This document shows positions 12,909 through 19,934 of a DNA stretch of 29,862 bases, in pieces. The notes beneath the pieces were generated by a model. That model searched no databases and was not told the DNA's origin. It saw only the letters and a list, made by a program, of their open reading frames with translations. Source of the DNA: a virus; IMG/VR virus record IMGVR_UViG_3300025112_000117, positions 1 through 29,862 of that record, one strand, 5' to 3'. The position numbers were made by a program, and so were the translations under genes. The number at the start of each line of letters is the position of its first letter. Within the stretch, counting starts at the first letter, position 1.

Positions 12909-13379
12909 TCAGTCCCCTAATCGGACGATGGACAACGTGATATCGCTGGGGATGATGTTTTTGGACGCGGCACTGGTGCATCTACCCCACAGTTCGACGG
13001 TGTCGGCCGCACTCAGCGCCATTGGGTAGCACGGTTTCGCGGTGTCGCCAATATCGCCGCCCGTGCCGAGCTTGCGGGAGATCCGCGTGGCGGAGAGACT
13101 GGTCGCCCCGTTGTTGGTCTTGGCTTCGAGCTCGAACGTGGCAGAAGCAGAACCCGAGAACGAGGCACTGAAGCCCACGTTGTACGTGCCGGCCGTATTG
13201 ACGATGATGTGGTTCTCGGTGTTGTCCGGCGTCGGTCCACTGGAGGCACCGTTGGTGTCAAACGATGCGACCTGATACCATGTATTCTGTGTCGCCATGT
13301 CCAGCTGCGCGGTGACGGTGATACCGGAGATCCCGGCGTATACCGGGGTGCCTGCGCCGGCTACTCGTTCGGTACCCAT
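12909..13379 (-). CDS. Beta-rich virion/tail protein (156 aa)
   Basis: The sequence has the alternating, Ser/Thr/Gly-rich pattern of a beta sandwich, with NTWYQVASFDTN, IIVNTAGTYNVGFSASFSGS and SDITLSIVRLGD, similar in style to C1q/TNF-like or phage fibre heads. GGAGG lies 7 nt before ATG 13379, and the upstream gene ends just before it, so the longer frame to 13454 is rejected. It lies directly upstream of the LamG protein gene in transcription, among tail genes. No family can be named with certainty. Confidence 0.65.
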   Translation of the reverse strand: MGTERVAGAGTPVYAGISGITVTAQLDMATQNTWYQVASFDTNGASSGPTPDNTENHIIVNTAGTYNVGFSASFSGSASATFELEAKTNNGATSLSATRISRKLGTGGDIGDTAKPCYPMALSAADTVELWGRCTSAASKNIIPSDITLSIVRLGD

Positions 13380-13381
13380 GG

Positions 13382-13780
13382 TTACGCCTCCCAGGCCGCT
13401 TTGAACGCGGCGAACGTGCTGACGTCGTACTTGAGCTGCAACCCGGCCCACCATGCGGCTTGGTCAATCTCGGCGAGGATCAGGTTGCGGACAGCGTTGC
13501 CCACACCGGGGACCGTAACACTGGCCAATCCTGCCTTGTATGCCGTGATGTTCGCGTAGGGCGTTGGGTCCAGTGCCAGGAGAGCGGCCTGCACCTTGGG
13601 AAGAGCAGACCATACGCGGCCAAACCCGCGCACCCGGTCGGAGCCATTGAGAACACCACCGATGGCGGCAGCATAAGACAGCCCGTCGTTGTATGCGGTG
13701 ATGGCCCGCGCCACTGCGGCAGAGACCGGATCGGTGTCGGCGGCGGATGCGGCTGGAGCTTGGGGGTAGAAACTGCCCAT
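13382..13780 (-). CDS. Ala-rich helical tail-region protein (132 aa)
   Basis: Unlike its beta-rich neighbours, this protein is Ala-rich and helical: PVSAAVARAITAYNDGLSYA, GFGRVWSALPKVQAALLAL and AVRNLILAEIDQAAWW. GAGG lies about 6 nt before the ATG. It sits in a row of small late genes that probably encode tail-tip or fibre components. No family is recognised. Possible roles include a chaperone or a spacer protein for the adjacent beta proteins. Confidence 0.65.
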   Translation of the reverse strand: MGSFYPQAPAASAADTDPVSAAVARAITAYNDGLSYAAAIGGVLNGSDRVRGFGRVWSALPKVQAALLALDPTPYANITAYKAGLASVTVPGVGNAVRNLILAEIDQAAWWAGLQLKYDVSTFAAFKAAWEA

Positions 13781-13788
13781 ATCTCACC

Positions 13789-14190
13789 TCACTTGCTCGA
13801 ACGGAACTGAAACGAGACCGTCGCCGCGGTGCCACCAGACTCAGCCTCGAACCTGCCGCGCACCGAATGATACGGGCGGCTCGGTGCGGTCATCGAGTAC
13901 GTGCCGATGGCGACCTGGGCCGCCGAGTCCACCTCGAAGAAGTTTGTCCCATCGAGACTGGCCTCGTAGGCAATGGTCACAGAAGTGAACGTCGCGGCGA
14001 TGGTGTAGGCCACCGAGTGGAGCGTCTTGCCGCCCACCGGCACGGCCACGGTGAAGCCGGTCGCAGTGAGCTGTGTGGACGCCGGGAACACAGGCACGTC
14101 AGCCGCGAGGCTCTGCGGGGTCGTCTTGATGGACCCGGTGGACGAGTCATACGCTTGTGAGTTGGAACTGCCGCCAATCGCGATAGTCAT
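13789..14190 (-). CDS. Beta-rich virion/tail protein (133 aa)
   Basis: The protein shows short beta strands typical of phage structural proteins: TAYTIAATFTSV-like patterning, VTIAYEASLDGTNFFEVD and AATVSFQFRSSK at the end. A SLDGTNFF segment recalls virion decoration-type folds that report small residual signals between strands. GAGGTG lies 7 nt before ATG 14190. It is part of a closely spaced set (gaps of about 10 nt) of beta proteins. No cytosolic enzyme motif is present. The name beyond structural protein is not justified. Confidence 0.65.
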   Translation of the reverse strand: MTIAIGGSSNSQAYDSSTGSIKTTPQSLAADVPVFPASTQLTATGFTVAVPVGGKTLHSVAYTIAATFTSVTIAYEASLDGTNFFEVDSAAQVAIGTYSMTAPSRPYHSVRGRFEAESGGTAATVSFQFRSSK

Positions 14191-14200
14191 CTAGTCACCT

Positions 14201-14479
14201 CTACGGCAATGTTTGGTAGTACACGGTCGCAGTGCCACCGGCCGTGGCCACCATTGAGATCGCCAGCGTACACTGGTCACCGGCCTCGACAGTCATCCAG
14301 CCCGGTGAATCGCCACTGGCGGGCGGGATAAACGTGGTTGACTCGGCCACAGCGGTCTCGCCGAAAGCCACGTAAACCTTCACGCTTCCGGTGTTCTGGA
14401 AATGGACGCCTTGGCGGCTCACGTTCTGTGTGAGCTTATCCGCTGCGGTGCCAGTTACTGCTACGCTTCCGCTGGCCAT
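14201..14479 (-). CDS. Small beta-rich virion protein (92 aa)
   Basis: A compact beta protein: GVHFQNTGSVKVYVAFGETA, then a loop, then DQCTLAISMVATAGGTATVY. Such sequences are common among small phage head or tail surface proteins. AGGGG lies about 8 nt before the ATG at 14479. It has no signal peptide or membrane span. It lies 4 nt after the upstream gene and 10 nt before the next, in the small tail gene row. Confidence 0.65.
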   Translation of the reverse strand: MASGSVAVTGTAADKLTQNVSRQGVHFQNTGSVKVYVAFGETAVAESTTFIPPASGDSPGWMTVEAGDQCTLAISMVATAGGTATVYYQTLP

Positions 14480-14483
14480 GTGA

Positions 14484-14885
14484 TCACCCCTGTGGTACGT
14501 ATTCGAGTTTCGCGGGGCTGGCCACGTGGACCGTTCCCACTCCTGTCGTGGTCAATGTGGCGGACAGCACCATGCGGATGTCCAGCCCGCGTTCTTTCGC
14601 CTCTGGGAAGGCGTACCAGAGCTCCAGCACGTTCGCCCCGGTGACGGAGATGGACCCGGCGAGATTGTTGTTGGCATCCAGCGTGATCGAGTGCCCCGCC
14701 TGTGTGGTGCTCGCGAAGATGGTCGTCCCGTGCCAGAGCCTGAAAATGTACGCGCCTGCCGGGTAGTGATTGGTCACTGTGACCGCTGCCGAGATCGTCA
14801 AGTCGCGCAGGTCGCCATACCGCCAAAGGTCGTTGGCTTCCAGGCGGCCGGGGGTCTGATGCTGGGTTATCGCGATGGTACTCAT
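14484..14885 (-). CDS. Beta-rich virion/tail protein (133 aa)
   Basis: The protein contains LRDLTISAAVTVTNHYPAGA, YIFRLWHGTTIFASTT, SITLDANNNL and VHVASPAKLEYVPQG, a beta-sandwich type of pattern. The start lies one base after the upstream stop; the only ribosome site is a weak AGGG. A 31-nt motif shared with the region before the connector and portal genes lies directly upstream (14886-14916). No known family. Probable structural component of the tail tip or fibre by position. Confidence 0.65.
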   Translation of the reverse strand: MSTIAITQHQTPGRLEANDLWRYGDLRDLTISAAVTVTNHYPAGAYIFRLWHGTTIFASTTQAGHSITLDANNNLAGSISVTGANVLELWYAFPEAKERGLDIRMVLSATLTTTGVGTVHVASPAKLEYVPQG

Positions 14886-14916
14886 TTTACCCTATGCCCA
14901 AAACGTCAACCGAGGG
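14886..14916 (-). repeat. 31-nt motif, copy A
   Basis: On the minus strand this begins CCCTCGGTTGACGTTTTGGG and ends GTAAA. It matches copy B (24950-24980) at 25 of 31 positions, including 12 in a row (GGTTGACGTTTT). Copy A sits at the end of the 114-residue gene, against the start codon of the next gene. It could be a regulator site; as a promoter it would be misplaced for the gene that starts at 14885. Confidence 0.4.
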
Positions 14917-15231
14917 TCCATTCTCAAGCATGGCGATCTTGCCCCGCTCTATGATGGCGAGTCTCTGCCGCTTGGCCATGGCGCCACACAGGGCGCCTGC
15001 TGCGACCGCTGTGTTGATGGCATCGGCAAGCATGATACCGAACTCGTCGCCCGCGTCTCCCATGGCCTCGTATGCGGCGGCGAACGCCTCGACCAGTGCC
15101 GAGTCCTCTGCATCTGAACAACCGCACGGGCGGTGCTCGGGCATGCCGGTCATGGGGCCGCCGGGTTGCGGAGGCGCGCCCTTGGGGCCGCCGTGACCAA
15201 ATCCACCCACTCCCATAAACTCTGGCATCAT
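14887..15231 (-). CDS. Hypothetical protein, Gly/Pro-rich N-terminus (114 aa)
   Basis: The start ATG 15231 overlaps the stop of the upstream gene (ATGATG/TGA); the longer frame to 15390 is rejected. The first 40 residues are Gly/Pro/His-rich (GVGGFGHGGPKGAPPQPGG) and flexible. The rest is helical: SALVEAFAAAYEAMGDAGDE and IMLADAINTAVAAGALCGAM. A RPCGCSD element precedes the helices. No family recognised. It lies among the tail-tip genes and might be an adaptor or assembly protein. Confidence 0.6.
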   Translation of the reverse strand: MMPEFMGVGGFGHGGPKGAPPQPGGPMTGMPEHRPCGCSDAEDSALVEAFAAAYEAMGDAGDEFGIMLADAINTAVAAGALCGAMAKRQRLAIIERGKIAMLENGPSVDVLGIG

Positions 15232-15866
15232 GGTCCGACGTCCGTTCCTGAGATCCCTATCCGGTCTGGGAAAAACGCCTTGGTCTTGAACTTGTCGGCC
15301 TCGGCCTTGGAATTGTGTGGTCCAGACGTGAACGCGAAGCTCGTGATCTGTACCGGCTTGGACCCGTAGCCCGTGGCCGTGATGCTGCACACGCTCGTGT
15401 TGCTCACCAGTAAACGATCAGAACTCAGGTCTCCGTCTACGAAGAGCCAGCCGTTGGCTGTCGCTGGAAAACCTGTGTTGTCCACCAACGTGCTGGTGAT
15501 AAAAATGAACTGAACCGTCTGGAGTTCGCTTTCCACGAGGCAATACCGTCGAGGCAGTTTCGATGTCAACTCGCCCGGTTCCCCGTCGCAATTGGGATAC
15601 ATGGCTCCCCAACGCCGGATGGTCAACCATTGCTCGTCAACGAAGTAAAAAAATGGCCACTCATACGGGCGCACCCAGTCGATGCGCTCGAAGATGGGGC
15701 ACGGGTTGATCGATAGGTTGATGCCTGCCCGGTTGTGCGCCGATGCGTTGCCGTCGTTCCAGCCGAGACCGGCCGCGAGCGTAAACAGCCGCTCCATTCT
15801 GCTACTGTGAACCGTGAACAGCGGTCCCTTCTGCTTGTAGAGCTTCAGGTGCGCGCCTGGGTTCAT
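15228..15866 (-). CDS. Tail-region protein, aromatic-rich (212 aa)
   Basis: ATG 15866 overlaps the upstream stop as ATGA, so the frame to 15974 is not used. The protein is rich in Trp, Tyr and Phe: DWVRPYEWPFFYFVDEQWLT, RRYCLVESELQTVQFIFITS, then GWLFVDGDLSSDRLLV. This reads as mostly beta structure, fitting a tail-tip or baseplate-like component. It has SAHNRAGINLSI near residue 45, which is echoed in the small gene upstream (VAYNDNGINLSL). No distal-tail or central-fibre family can be named. Confidence 0.65.
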   Translation of the reverse strand: MNPGAHLKLYKQKGPLFTVHSSRMERLFTLAAGLGWNDGNASAHNRAGINLSINPCPIFERIDWVRPYEWPFFYFVDEQWLTIRRWGAMYPNCDGEPGELTSKLPRRYCLVESELQTVQFIFITSTLVDNTGFPATANGWLFVDGDLSSDRLLVSNTSVCSITATGYGSKPVQITSFAFTSGPHNSKAEADKFKTKAFFPDRIGISGTDVGP

Positions 15867-16072
15867 GTGGCCACCGCAGACACTACAGCGTCCAGATCGA
15901 GCGATAGGTTGATGCCATTGTCGTTGTATGCCACGGAGCCAAGCCCATCGGAAAACTGGATGTTCCCGATCCACCGCATGAGTTGGTTGAGCACGTCACC
16001 GCGGACCCAGATGCGGCCCTCCTCGTCCTCCCGGTAGTAGTTCTTGAACTTGGTGGAGTTGGATGTGCTCAT
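15863..16072 (-). CDS. Small tail-region protein (69 aa)
   Basis: The frame starts MSTSNSTKFKNYYREDEEGR and ends VAYNDNGINLSLDLDAVVSA. Both ends are set by 4-nt ATGA overlaps with its neighbours, strong support for a real gene. The C-terminal NGINLSL resembles part of the next protein, suggesting a short shared assembly or binding element. No family recognised. Confidence 0.65.
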   Translation of the reverse strand: MSTSNSTKFKNYYREDEEGRIWVRGDVLNQLMRWIGNIQFSDGLGSVAYNDNGINLSLDLDAVVSAVAT

Positions 16073-16440
16073 ACCACCGTGCTCGTTATAGCGATCCAGT
16101 CAGCCGAAATAATGGTCCAGGTGCCTTCCTGCCGAGTCGTGCCATTGTTGTTGTCACTGAACGTATTGCTGTCGTTGCGCGCGGAGGCGCCCGAGTTCGC
16201 GTCGAGCGATGTGGTTCCACCGAACCGGATATCGGGAATGACGGTGGCGGTTATACTCAAGTTGGTACTGTCACAGGAACTTGACGCAAGGTCACGGAAC
16301 GCCGTCAGCGTGTTGGTGATGCGAAAAAACTCCAGCGCCCCGGTCCCAAGGTTGGTGAAGTCCCAGCGGTACTCCCTGGATTCCTGCCAAGAAGTCCGAT
16401 ACCAGATGCCGTTGGCAATGTCTGGAAACCCGATACTCAT
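16069..16440 (-). CDS. Tail protein following the tape measure (123 aa)
   Basis: A 123-residue protein starting 1 nt after the tape-measure stop, with GGGGAG 4 nt upstream of the ATG. It reads as beta structure: WYRTSWQESREYRWDFTNLG, FFRITNTLTAF, STNLSITATVIPDIRFGG and GTWTIISADWIAITST. It occupies the place of lambda gpM (tail tip, after the tape measure), and the size is similar, but the sequence pattern does not let me assign that family. Probable first protein of the tail tip. Confidence 0.65.
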   Translation of the reverse strand: MSIGFPDIANGIWYRTSWQESREYRWDFTNLGTGALEFFRITNTLTAFRDLASSSCDSTNLSITATVIPDIRFGGTTSLDANSGASARNDSNTFSDNNNGTTRQEGTWTIISADWIAITSTVV

Positions 16441-16441
16441 A

Positions 16442-17956
16442 TCACTCCCCAGATCCGTCAGGAACCTTCTTGTTCAGTTCCTTGATATTGCGCTTGATGC
16501 TCTCAAGCTCTCCCCACAGATCCGTCGCGGTCTTCGTCTTGCCCGCCTGCTCGCCTATTGCTCCCAGACGGTTTATCTCGCCACCTAGTTGGTTGCTCCT
16601 CCCGCGCAGAAAGTCGAGGCGCCTGAGTCGGCTCCGTCCTGACTTGCTGAAGTCTGAGAGCTTGGCCTTGCCCTGGAGCAGGTCTGAGAAATCTTCCTGG
16701 AAACGGGTATCCTGGCGCCGACGTCGGCGCAGACGCTTGCGCATGTCCTTTGAGGATGCCAGTTCCACGAACGAGCCAGTGAACTCGACATCGCCGGTGA
16801 GGGCGGCGACCTCCTGGGCTGCGGAATCCTTGAGCTTCTGGAGGTAGTCTTTCCGGTTCTCCAGCTTCTCCATGTTGATCTGGAACTCTGTGTCCTTTTC
16901 CTTCTGCTTCGCCTTCGTGAGATCAGCGATGATCTGGTTTTCCGCGACCATTCTTTTGGCGAACGCCACCCCGAGTTGTGCCTGGGCGGCCTCGTCTGCC
17001 GCGATGGCCTTATTGATCTCGTCTTGAAGCGCCTGCCCGCGCTTCGCTATCGCCTCGCGTTCCCGGCTGCCATCCTTGAACTGGCGAAGTGCCTTGTACC
17101 GCTGGCGTTCCGCTTCCAGGTCGTCCGTGCGGCGTTTCTCCTGGGTCTTGCCGACAGTGGCACCATGCACCACCTTCACAGCCGCCCCGAACGGTCCCAG
17201 TGCGGCCAGCTTGGCGACCTCCTTGAGCCCTTGGATGAGCGGACCCAGATCCCCCTGGGCGACAGCGGTCCAGAATCCCAGGATGTTGCCGGTGCCCACT
17301 ACGAGTTGTGCGCCGACTTGCGCGATGACGTCCTTGGCTTTGGCCAGATCCTTAACGGTCTCGTCGCCAAGGATCAAGCCGAGACGCTTGGCTTCGGCTG
17401 CAAACCAATCCAGCCCCTCAGCGCCCGCTGACAGCATGGGCAGCAACTCGCGGCCAGCCCGACCGAACAGCCGCTGTGCAACGCCAGCCTTCTCGGTGCT
17501 ATTGGTCATGGTGGACATCGTCGCAGCGATCTCGCGCCATAACTGGATCAACGGCTTCAGTTCGCCGTTCTGGTCTTTGACTTGGATGCCAAGGATCTGG
17601 AACGCCTCGGCCATCTCTCCGGTGCCATCGGATGCGGTAAGAGCATTGCGGGAGAGGTTCGCAAACCCGCGCTCTACGGCGTCGAAGCTCGCCTTGCTCT
17701 GCTCTGCCTGGAACCGTAAGCCCTGCAACGCTTCGGCGCTAACGCCGGTCTTCAGGGTAGCCTCGTCAATCTCGTCAGCATAGTCGATAGCCTGCTTGGC
17801 GAGTGCAGTAAACCCGCCACCGACGCCGGTGAGACCGATAGCGGAGATGTTCTTGACAAGCGCGGCAGTGGTCTTCTTGACATCCCGCGCGGCACGGCGG
17901 AAGTCGGTCGAGTCTCCCGTAAACCGCGCTCTGAGTTCGTTACGCAGGATTGCCAT
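16442..17956 (-). CDS. Tail tape measure protein
   Basis: A 504-residue protein, N-terminus MAILRNELRARFTGDSTDFR, then KKTTAALVKNISAIGLTGVG and LAKQAIDYADEIDEATLKTG, the typical opening of tape-measure proteins. Middle hydrophobic segments (LGPFGAAVKVVHGATVG) and a long charged helical C-terminal half (EREAIAKRGQALQDEINKAI, then LGGEINRLGAIGEQ) fit the family. The gene follows the frameshifted chaperone pair, as in lambda G-T-H. It sets tail length; by the usual rise of about 0.15 nm per residue it would give a tail near 75 nm. Start 17956 has AAGG 6 nt upstream and is preferred over 17989. It is short compared with lambda gpH (about 850 residues). Confidence 0.88.
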   Translation of the reverse strand: MAILRNELRARFTGDSTDFRRAARDVKKTTAALVKNISAIGLTGVGGGFTALAKQAIDYADEIDEATLKTGVSAEALQGLRFQAEQSKASFDAVERGFANLSRNALTASDGTGEMAEAFQILGIQVKDQNGELKPLIQLWREIAATMSTMTNSTEKAGVAQRLFGRAGRELLPMLSAGAEGLDWFAAEAKRLGLILGDETVKDLAKAKDVIAQVGAQLVVGTGNILGFWTAVAQGDLGPLIQGLKEVAKLAALGPFGAAVKVVHGATVGKTQEKRRTDDLEAERQRYKALRQFKDGSREREAIAKRGQALQDEINKAIAADEAAQAQLGVAFAKRMVAENQIIADLTKAKQKEKDTEFQINMEKLENRKDYLQKLKDSAAQEVAALTGDVEFTGSFVELASSKDMRKRLRRRRRQDTRFQEDFSDLLQGKAKLSDFSKSGRSRLRRLDFLRGRSNQLGGEINRLGAIGEQAGKTKTATDLWGELESIKRNIKELNKKVPDGSGE

Positions 17957-18757
17957 CGTGGGCCTTAAGCTCGGTAAACGCCGTCTCAAAATCCAGCGGG
18001 CGTTCGACGTTCTTCACGCCGCTGTTCGCGGCAGCACGGGCGGCTATTTGACCGACCATGGCCAAAGGGAGCTCCCACACGATTTCAAGCGGCTTGTAAG
18101 GCGTGACAGACGAGACGGTCGCGACCACCTTGCCCAGCCATTCTCCGTCGAAGGTTCTTCCGCTGGTTTTTTTTTGAGCCCGCCGGTCTTGGGGATCATG
18201 GCGAATCCATACAGGCTCTTGTCCAGAACCTCGCGAATCTCGTGGGCCACGGCCTCGGCATCGTATGGCGGCAGTTGCCGGCCGAACGTGGTGATGGCCG
18301 TTCGCAGTCGCGCCATGCCCTTGCCCGCCTTCTGCCGAGCTTCGAGCCACACGGCCAGGTGATCGGGGTCGTTGAGGCTTACCGCAATCACCTCGTCCAG
18401 TGACTCGCGGGCGAGGATCGCGTCATAGGCGGTGGTAAGATCGTCAGGACCGCAGTGTAGAATGTACAGCGCCACCTCGACGTCTGCGCGTCTCACGTCC
18501 TCGGTTTCGAGCAAGTCTGGACAAAACAACTCAAACAACACCAAGTCCGAGCATGTCAACGTGGGGATCGTGACCTTGCCAACTTCGCGAATGGACCCCA
18601 GCGCGAGGAGAGTCTCCCGGTCCATCTCGTTGTCTGTCTGGACGGTGGACACATCCATCATCGTGGGAACGGGTCCAGACGCAGAAGGCTCGCCTTCGGG
18701 CGCAATGTCCGAGACGAGCTTGGCGTCGTTCTGGAGTTCGGCAATGTCCTCTGGCAT
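17940..18757 (-). CDS. gpGT-like tail assembly chaperone, -1 frameshift product
   Basis: If ribosomes slip by -1 on nine A (18175-18167), the gpG frame joins a second frame that runs to the stop at 17940, giving about 272 residues. The extra part includes GRTFDGEWLGKVVATVSSVT and WELPLAMVGQIAARAAANSG, the style of lambda gpT domains. The frame upstream of the slip has no start or ribosome site of its own that would better explain it. In lambda and relatives G and GT at a fixed ratio coat the tape measure and recruit tube protein. The gene pair precedes the tape measure as expected. Confidence 0.8.
18044..18757 (-). CDS. gpG-like tail assembly chaperone
   Basis: A 237-residue zero-frame product starting at ATG 18757, which has GAGGGG 6 nt upstream; the longer frame reaching 18841 is rejected because it runs through the end of the tube gene. 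The N-terminal half is acidic. A middle helical domain (VEVALYILHCGPDDLTTAYD, then DEVIAVSLNDPDHLAVWLEA) is followed by LYGFAMIPKTGGLKKKP, where the slip site lies (Lys195-197). The zero-frame end after the slip is a basic, Ser/Arg-rich tail of 40 residues that looks like incidental reading. The position between tube and tape measure matches lambda G. Confidence 0.82.
   Translation of the reverse strand: MPEDIAELQNDAKLVSDIAPEGEPSASGPVPTMMDVSTVQTDNEMDRETLLALGSIREVGKVTIPTLTCSDLVLFELFCPDLLETEDVRRADVEVALYILHCGPDDLTTAYDAILARESLDEVIAVSLNDPDHLAVWLEARQKAGKGMARLRTAITTFGRQLPPYDAEAVAHEIREVLDKSLYGFAMIPKTGGLKKKPAEEPSTENGWARWSRPSRLSRLTSRLKSCGSSLWPWSVK
18167..18175 (-). promoter_or_regulatory. Programmed -1 frameshift site (run of nine A)
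   Basis: The mRNA carries nine A in a row read as three AAA codons; the last seven (18173-18167) form the slip heptamer A AAA AAA. The zero frame continues CCA, and the -1 frame continues ACC into a 75-residue extension. Position, direction and gene context match the conserved tail chaperone frameshift of long-tailed phages. Confidence 0.8.
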
Positions 18758-18770
18758 GTCGTCCCCTCGA

Positions 18771-19118
18771 TTATGGCACTGTGTTGGTGATCCAGGTTTG
18801 TACGCTGATCGTCGCGCGCTTGTACTCGGTGTTGGATTCATTGCGGGCCACGCTCAACACCAGAGAGTTGACCGCCGTGGCGGATATGCTGATGGCGAGC
18901 TCGGTGCCTGCAACTGGAAGCGCGGTCTCGGTGTCTAGGACCACCTCCTGGCTTGCCTCGACGGAGAGATTGTACGCTGCGACTGCCGCCACATCGCCAT
19001 TTGCGTCACGTGCCTCTGCGACCTCGACTGACTCGTTTTCGGTGAGCGATTGGGTGAGCCCGTAGGTGGTGGCCGCGGCGCCGATGTAGCTTGACACACC
19101 ATGTTGATACGTTGCCAT
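18771..19118 (-). CDS. Probable tail tube protein, paralogue 2
   Basis: A 115-residue protein whose N-terminus, MATYQHGVSSYIGAAATTYG, is nearly the same as that of the neighbouring gene at 19128-19475. By my count 51 of the first 62 residues are identical, and RNESNTEYKR with ITNT is shared near the end. AGGAGG lies 5 nt before the ATG. The gene lies between the terminator-like protein and the chaperone pair, the usual place of the major tail tube gene. Short beta-rich proteins of this size can form tube rings. That it is the tube is inferred from gene order. Confidence 0.65.
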   Translation of the reverse strand: MATYQHGVSSYIGAAATTYGLTQSLTENESVEVAEARDANGDVAAVAAYNLSVEASQEVVLDTETALPVAGTELAISISATAVNSLVLSVARNESNTEYKRATISVQTWITNTVP

Positions 19119-19127
19119 TGCGACCTC

Positions 19128-19475
19128 CTATGCCGGGATCGTGTTGGTGATCCATGCCTGACTCGATATGGTCAGACGTTTGTACTCGGTATTGCTCTCG
19201 TTCCTGGAGACACTGGTGACCAGCGTACTGCCGGTGTTGGACGCGGAGACCGAGAGCGTTGCCCCCGCTGCCGGCGGCGTTGCGGTGATGTCGAGGACCA
19301 CCTCCTGGGAGAACTCGGCATTCAGATTGTAACTGGTCACCGCGGCCACGTCCCCGTCTGCATCCCGTGCCTCGGCAACTTCGACAGACTCGTTCTCGGT
19401 AAACGACTGCATCAGGCCATAGGTGGTGGCCGCAGCGCCAATGAAGCTTGTGATTCCGTGCTGATATGTGGCCAT
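19128..19475 (-). CDS. Probable tail tube protein, paralogue 1
   Basis: This is the first of the tandem pair, 115 residues, starting MATYQHGITSFIGAAATTYG and with TENESVEVAEARD, YNLNAEFSQEVVLD and RNESNTEYKRLTIS. AGGAGG lies 8 nt before the ATG. The pair clearly arose by duplication. Differences are concentrated in the middle (residues about 63-88), where one copy has a one-residue gap. This could form an exposed loop or domain, while the shared ends would form the ring. Which copy is the main tube cannot be told. Confidence 0.65.
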   Translation of the reverse strand: MATYQHGITSFIGAAATTYGLMQSFTENESVEVAEARDADGDVAAVTSYNLNAEFSQEVVLDITATPPAAGATLSVSASNTGSTLVTSVSRNESNTEYKRLTISSQAWITNTIPA

Positions 19476-19487
19476 GGTTGGCGCCTC

Positions 19488-19934
19488 CTAATTGCGGTAG
19501 CAGAAACAGGTCAGGTCCACCGCGGTCTCTACTTCGTTGTCCTGCGAGTCGTCGTCGGTAATGACGCCGATGTGGATGTCCGACACGGTGTAGCGGCTCC
19601 CCACCTCGGCGTCAATCTTGGCCAGTGCCGCGGCTGTGCGCAGGTTGGCAATGACAGCCTCGCCCATCTCCTGAGAGTGCATGCCGACTGGGTCTCGGTC
19701 GATGCTGGTCAGGCAGGACACGCGCATGGTGATGTTCTGGAGCGCCGCCGAACCGTCGTCACCAGAGTCGGGTGCGATGTCCGCCGGCTGCACCACCACC
19801 GCGTGTGGGGCCTGGTTGCCGGGCGCGTCATGAAACGACAGGACGGATGCGTGGGAGAGCTGACTGTCTAGCGCCAGGCGCCGAACGAATGCGTCCGTGA
19901 GCAGAGACTGTAGAGATTTGTTCAGCTTCGCCAT
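19488..19934 (-). CDS. Tail terminator/completion-like protein (148 aa)
   Basis: The protein has LNKSLQSLLTDAFVRRLALD, NITMRVSCLTSIDRDPVGMH and DIHIGVITDDDSQDNEVETA, followed by VDLTCFCYRN. The mix of N-terminal helices and beta strands fits gpU/DUF3168-like tail terminators, which cap the tube and join it to the head. It lies between a gp10-like gene and the tube genes, the standard place. It overlaps the upstream gene by 13 nt and shows no clear ribosome site, so coupling is likely. Assigned mainly by order. Confidence 0.6.
   Translation of the reverse strand: MAKLNKSLQSLLTDAFVRRLALDSQLSHASVLSFHDAPGNQAPHAVVVQPADIAPDSGDDGSAALQNITMRVSCLTSIDRDPVGMHSQEMGEAVIANLRTAAALAKIDAEVGSRYTVSDIHIGVITDDDSQDNEVETAVDLTCFCYRN

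Noticed and set aside
19101-19871. 256-codon plus-strand frame
   Set aside because: It is antisense to the tube and terminator-like genes, has low-complexity Arg/Gly/Val/His composition and no recognisable domain.
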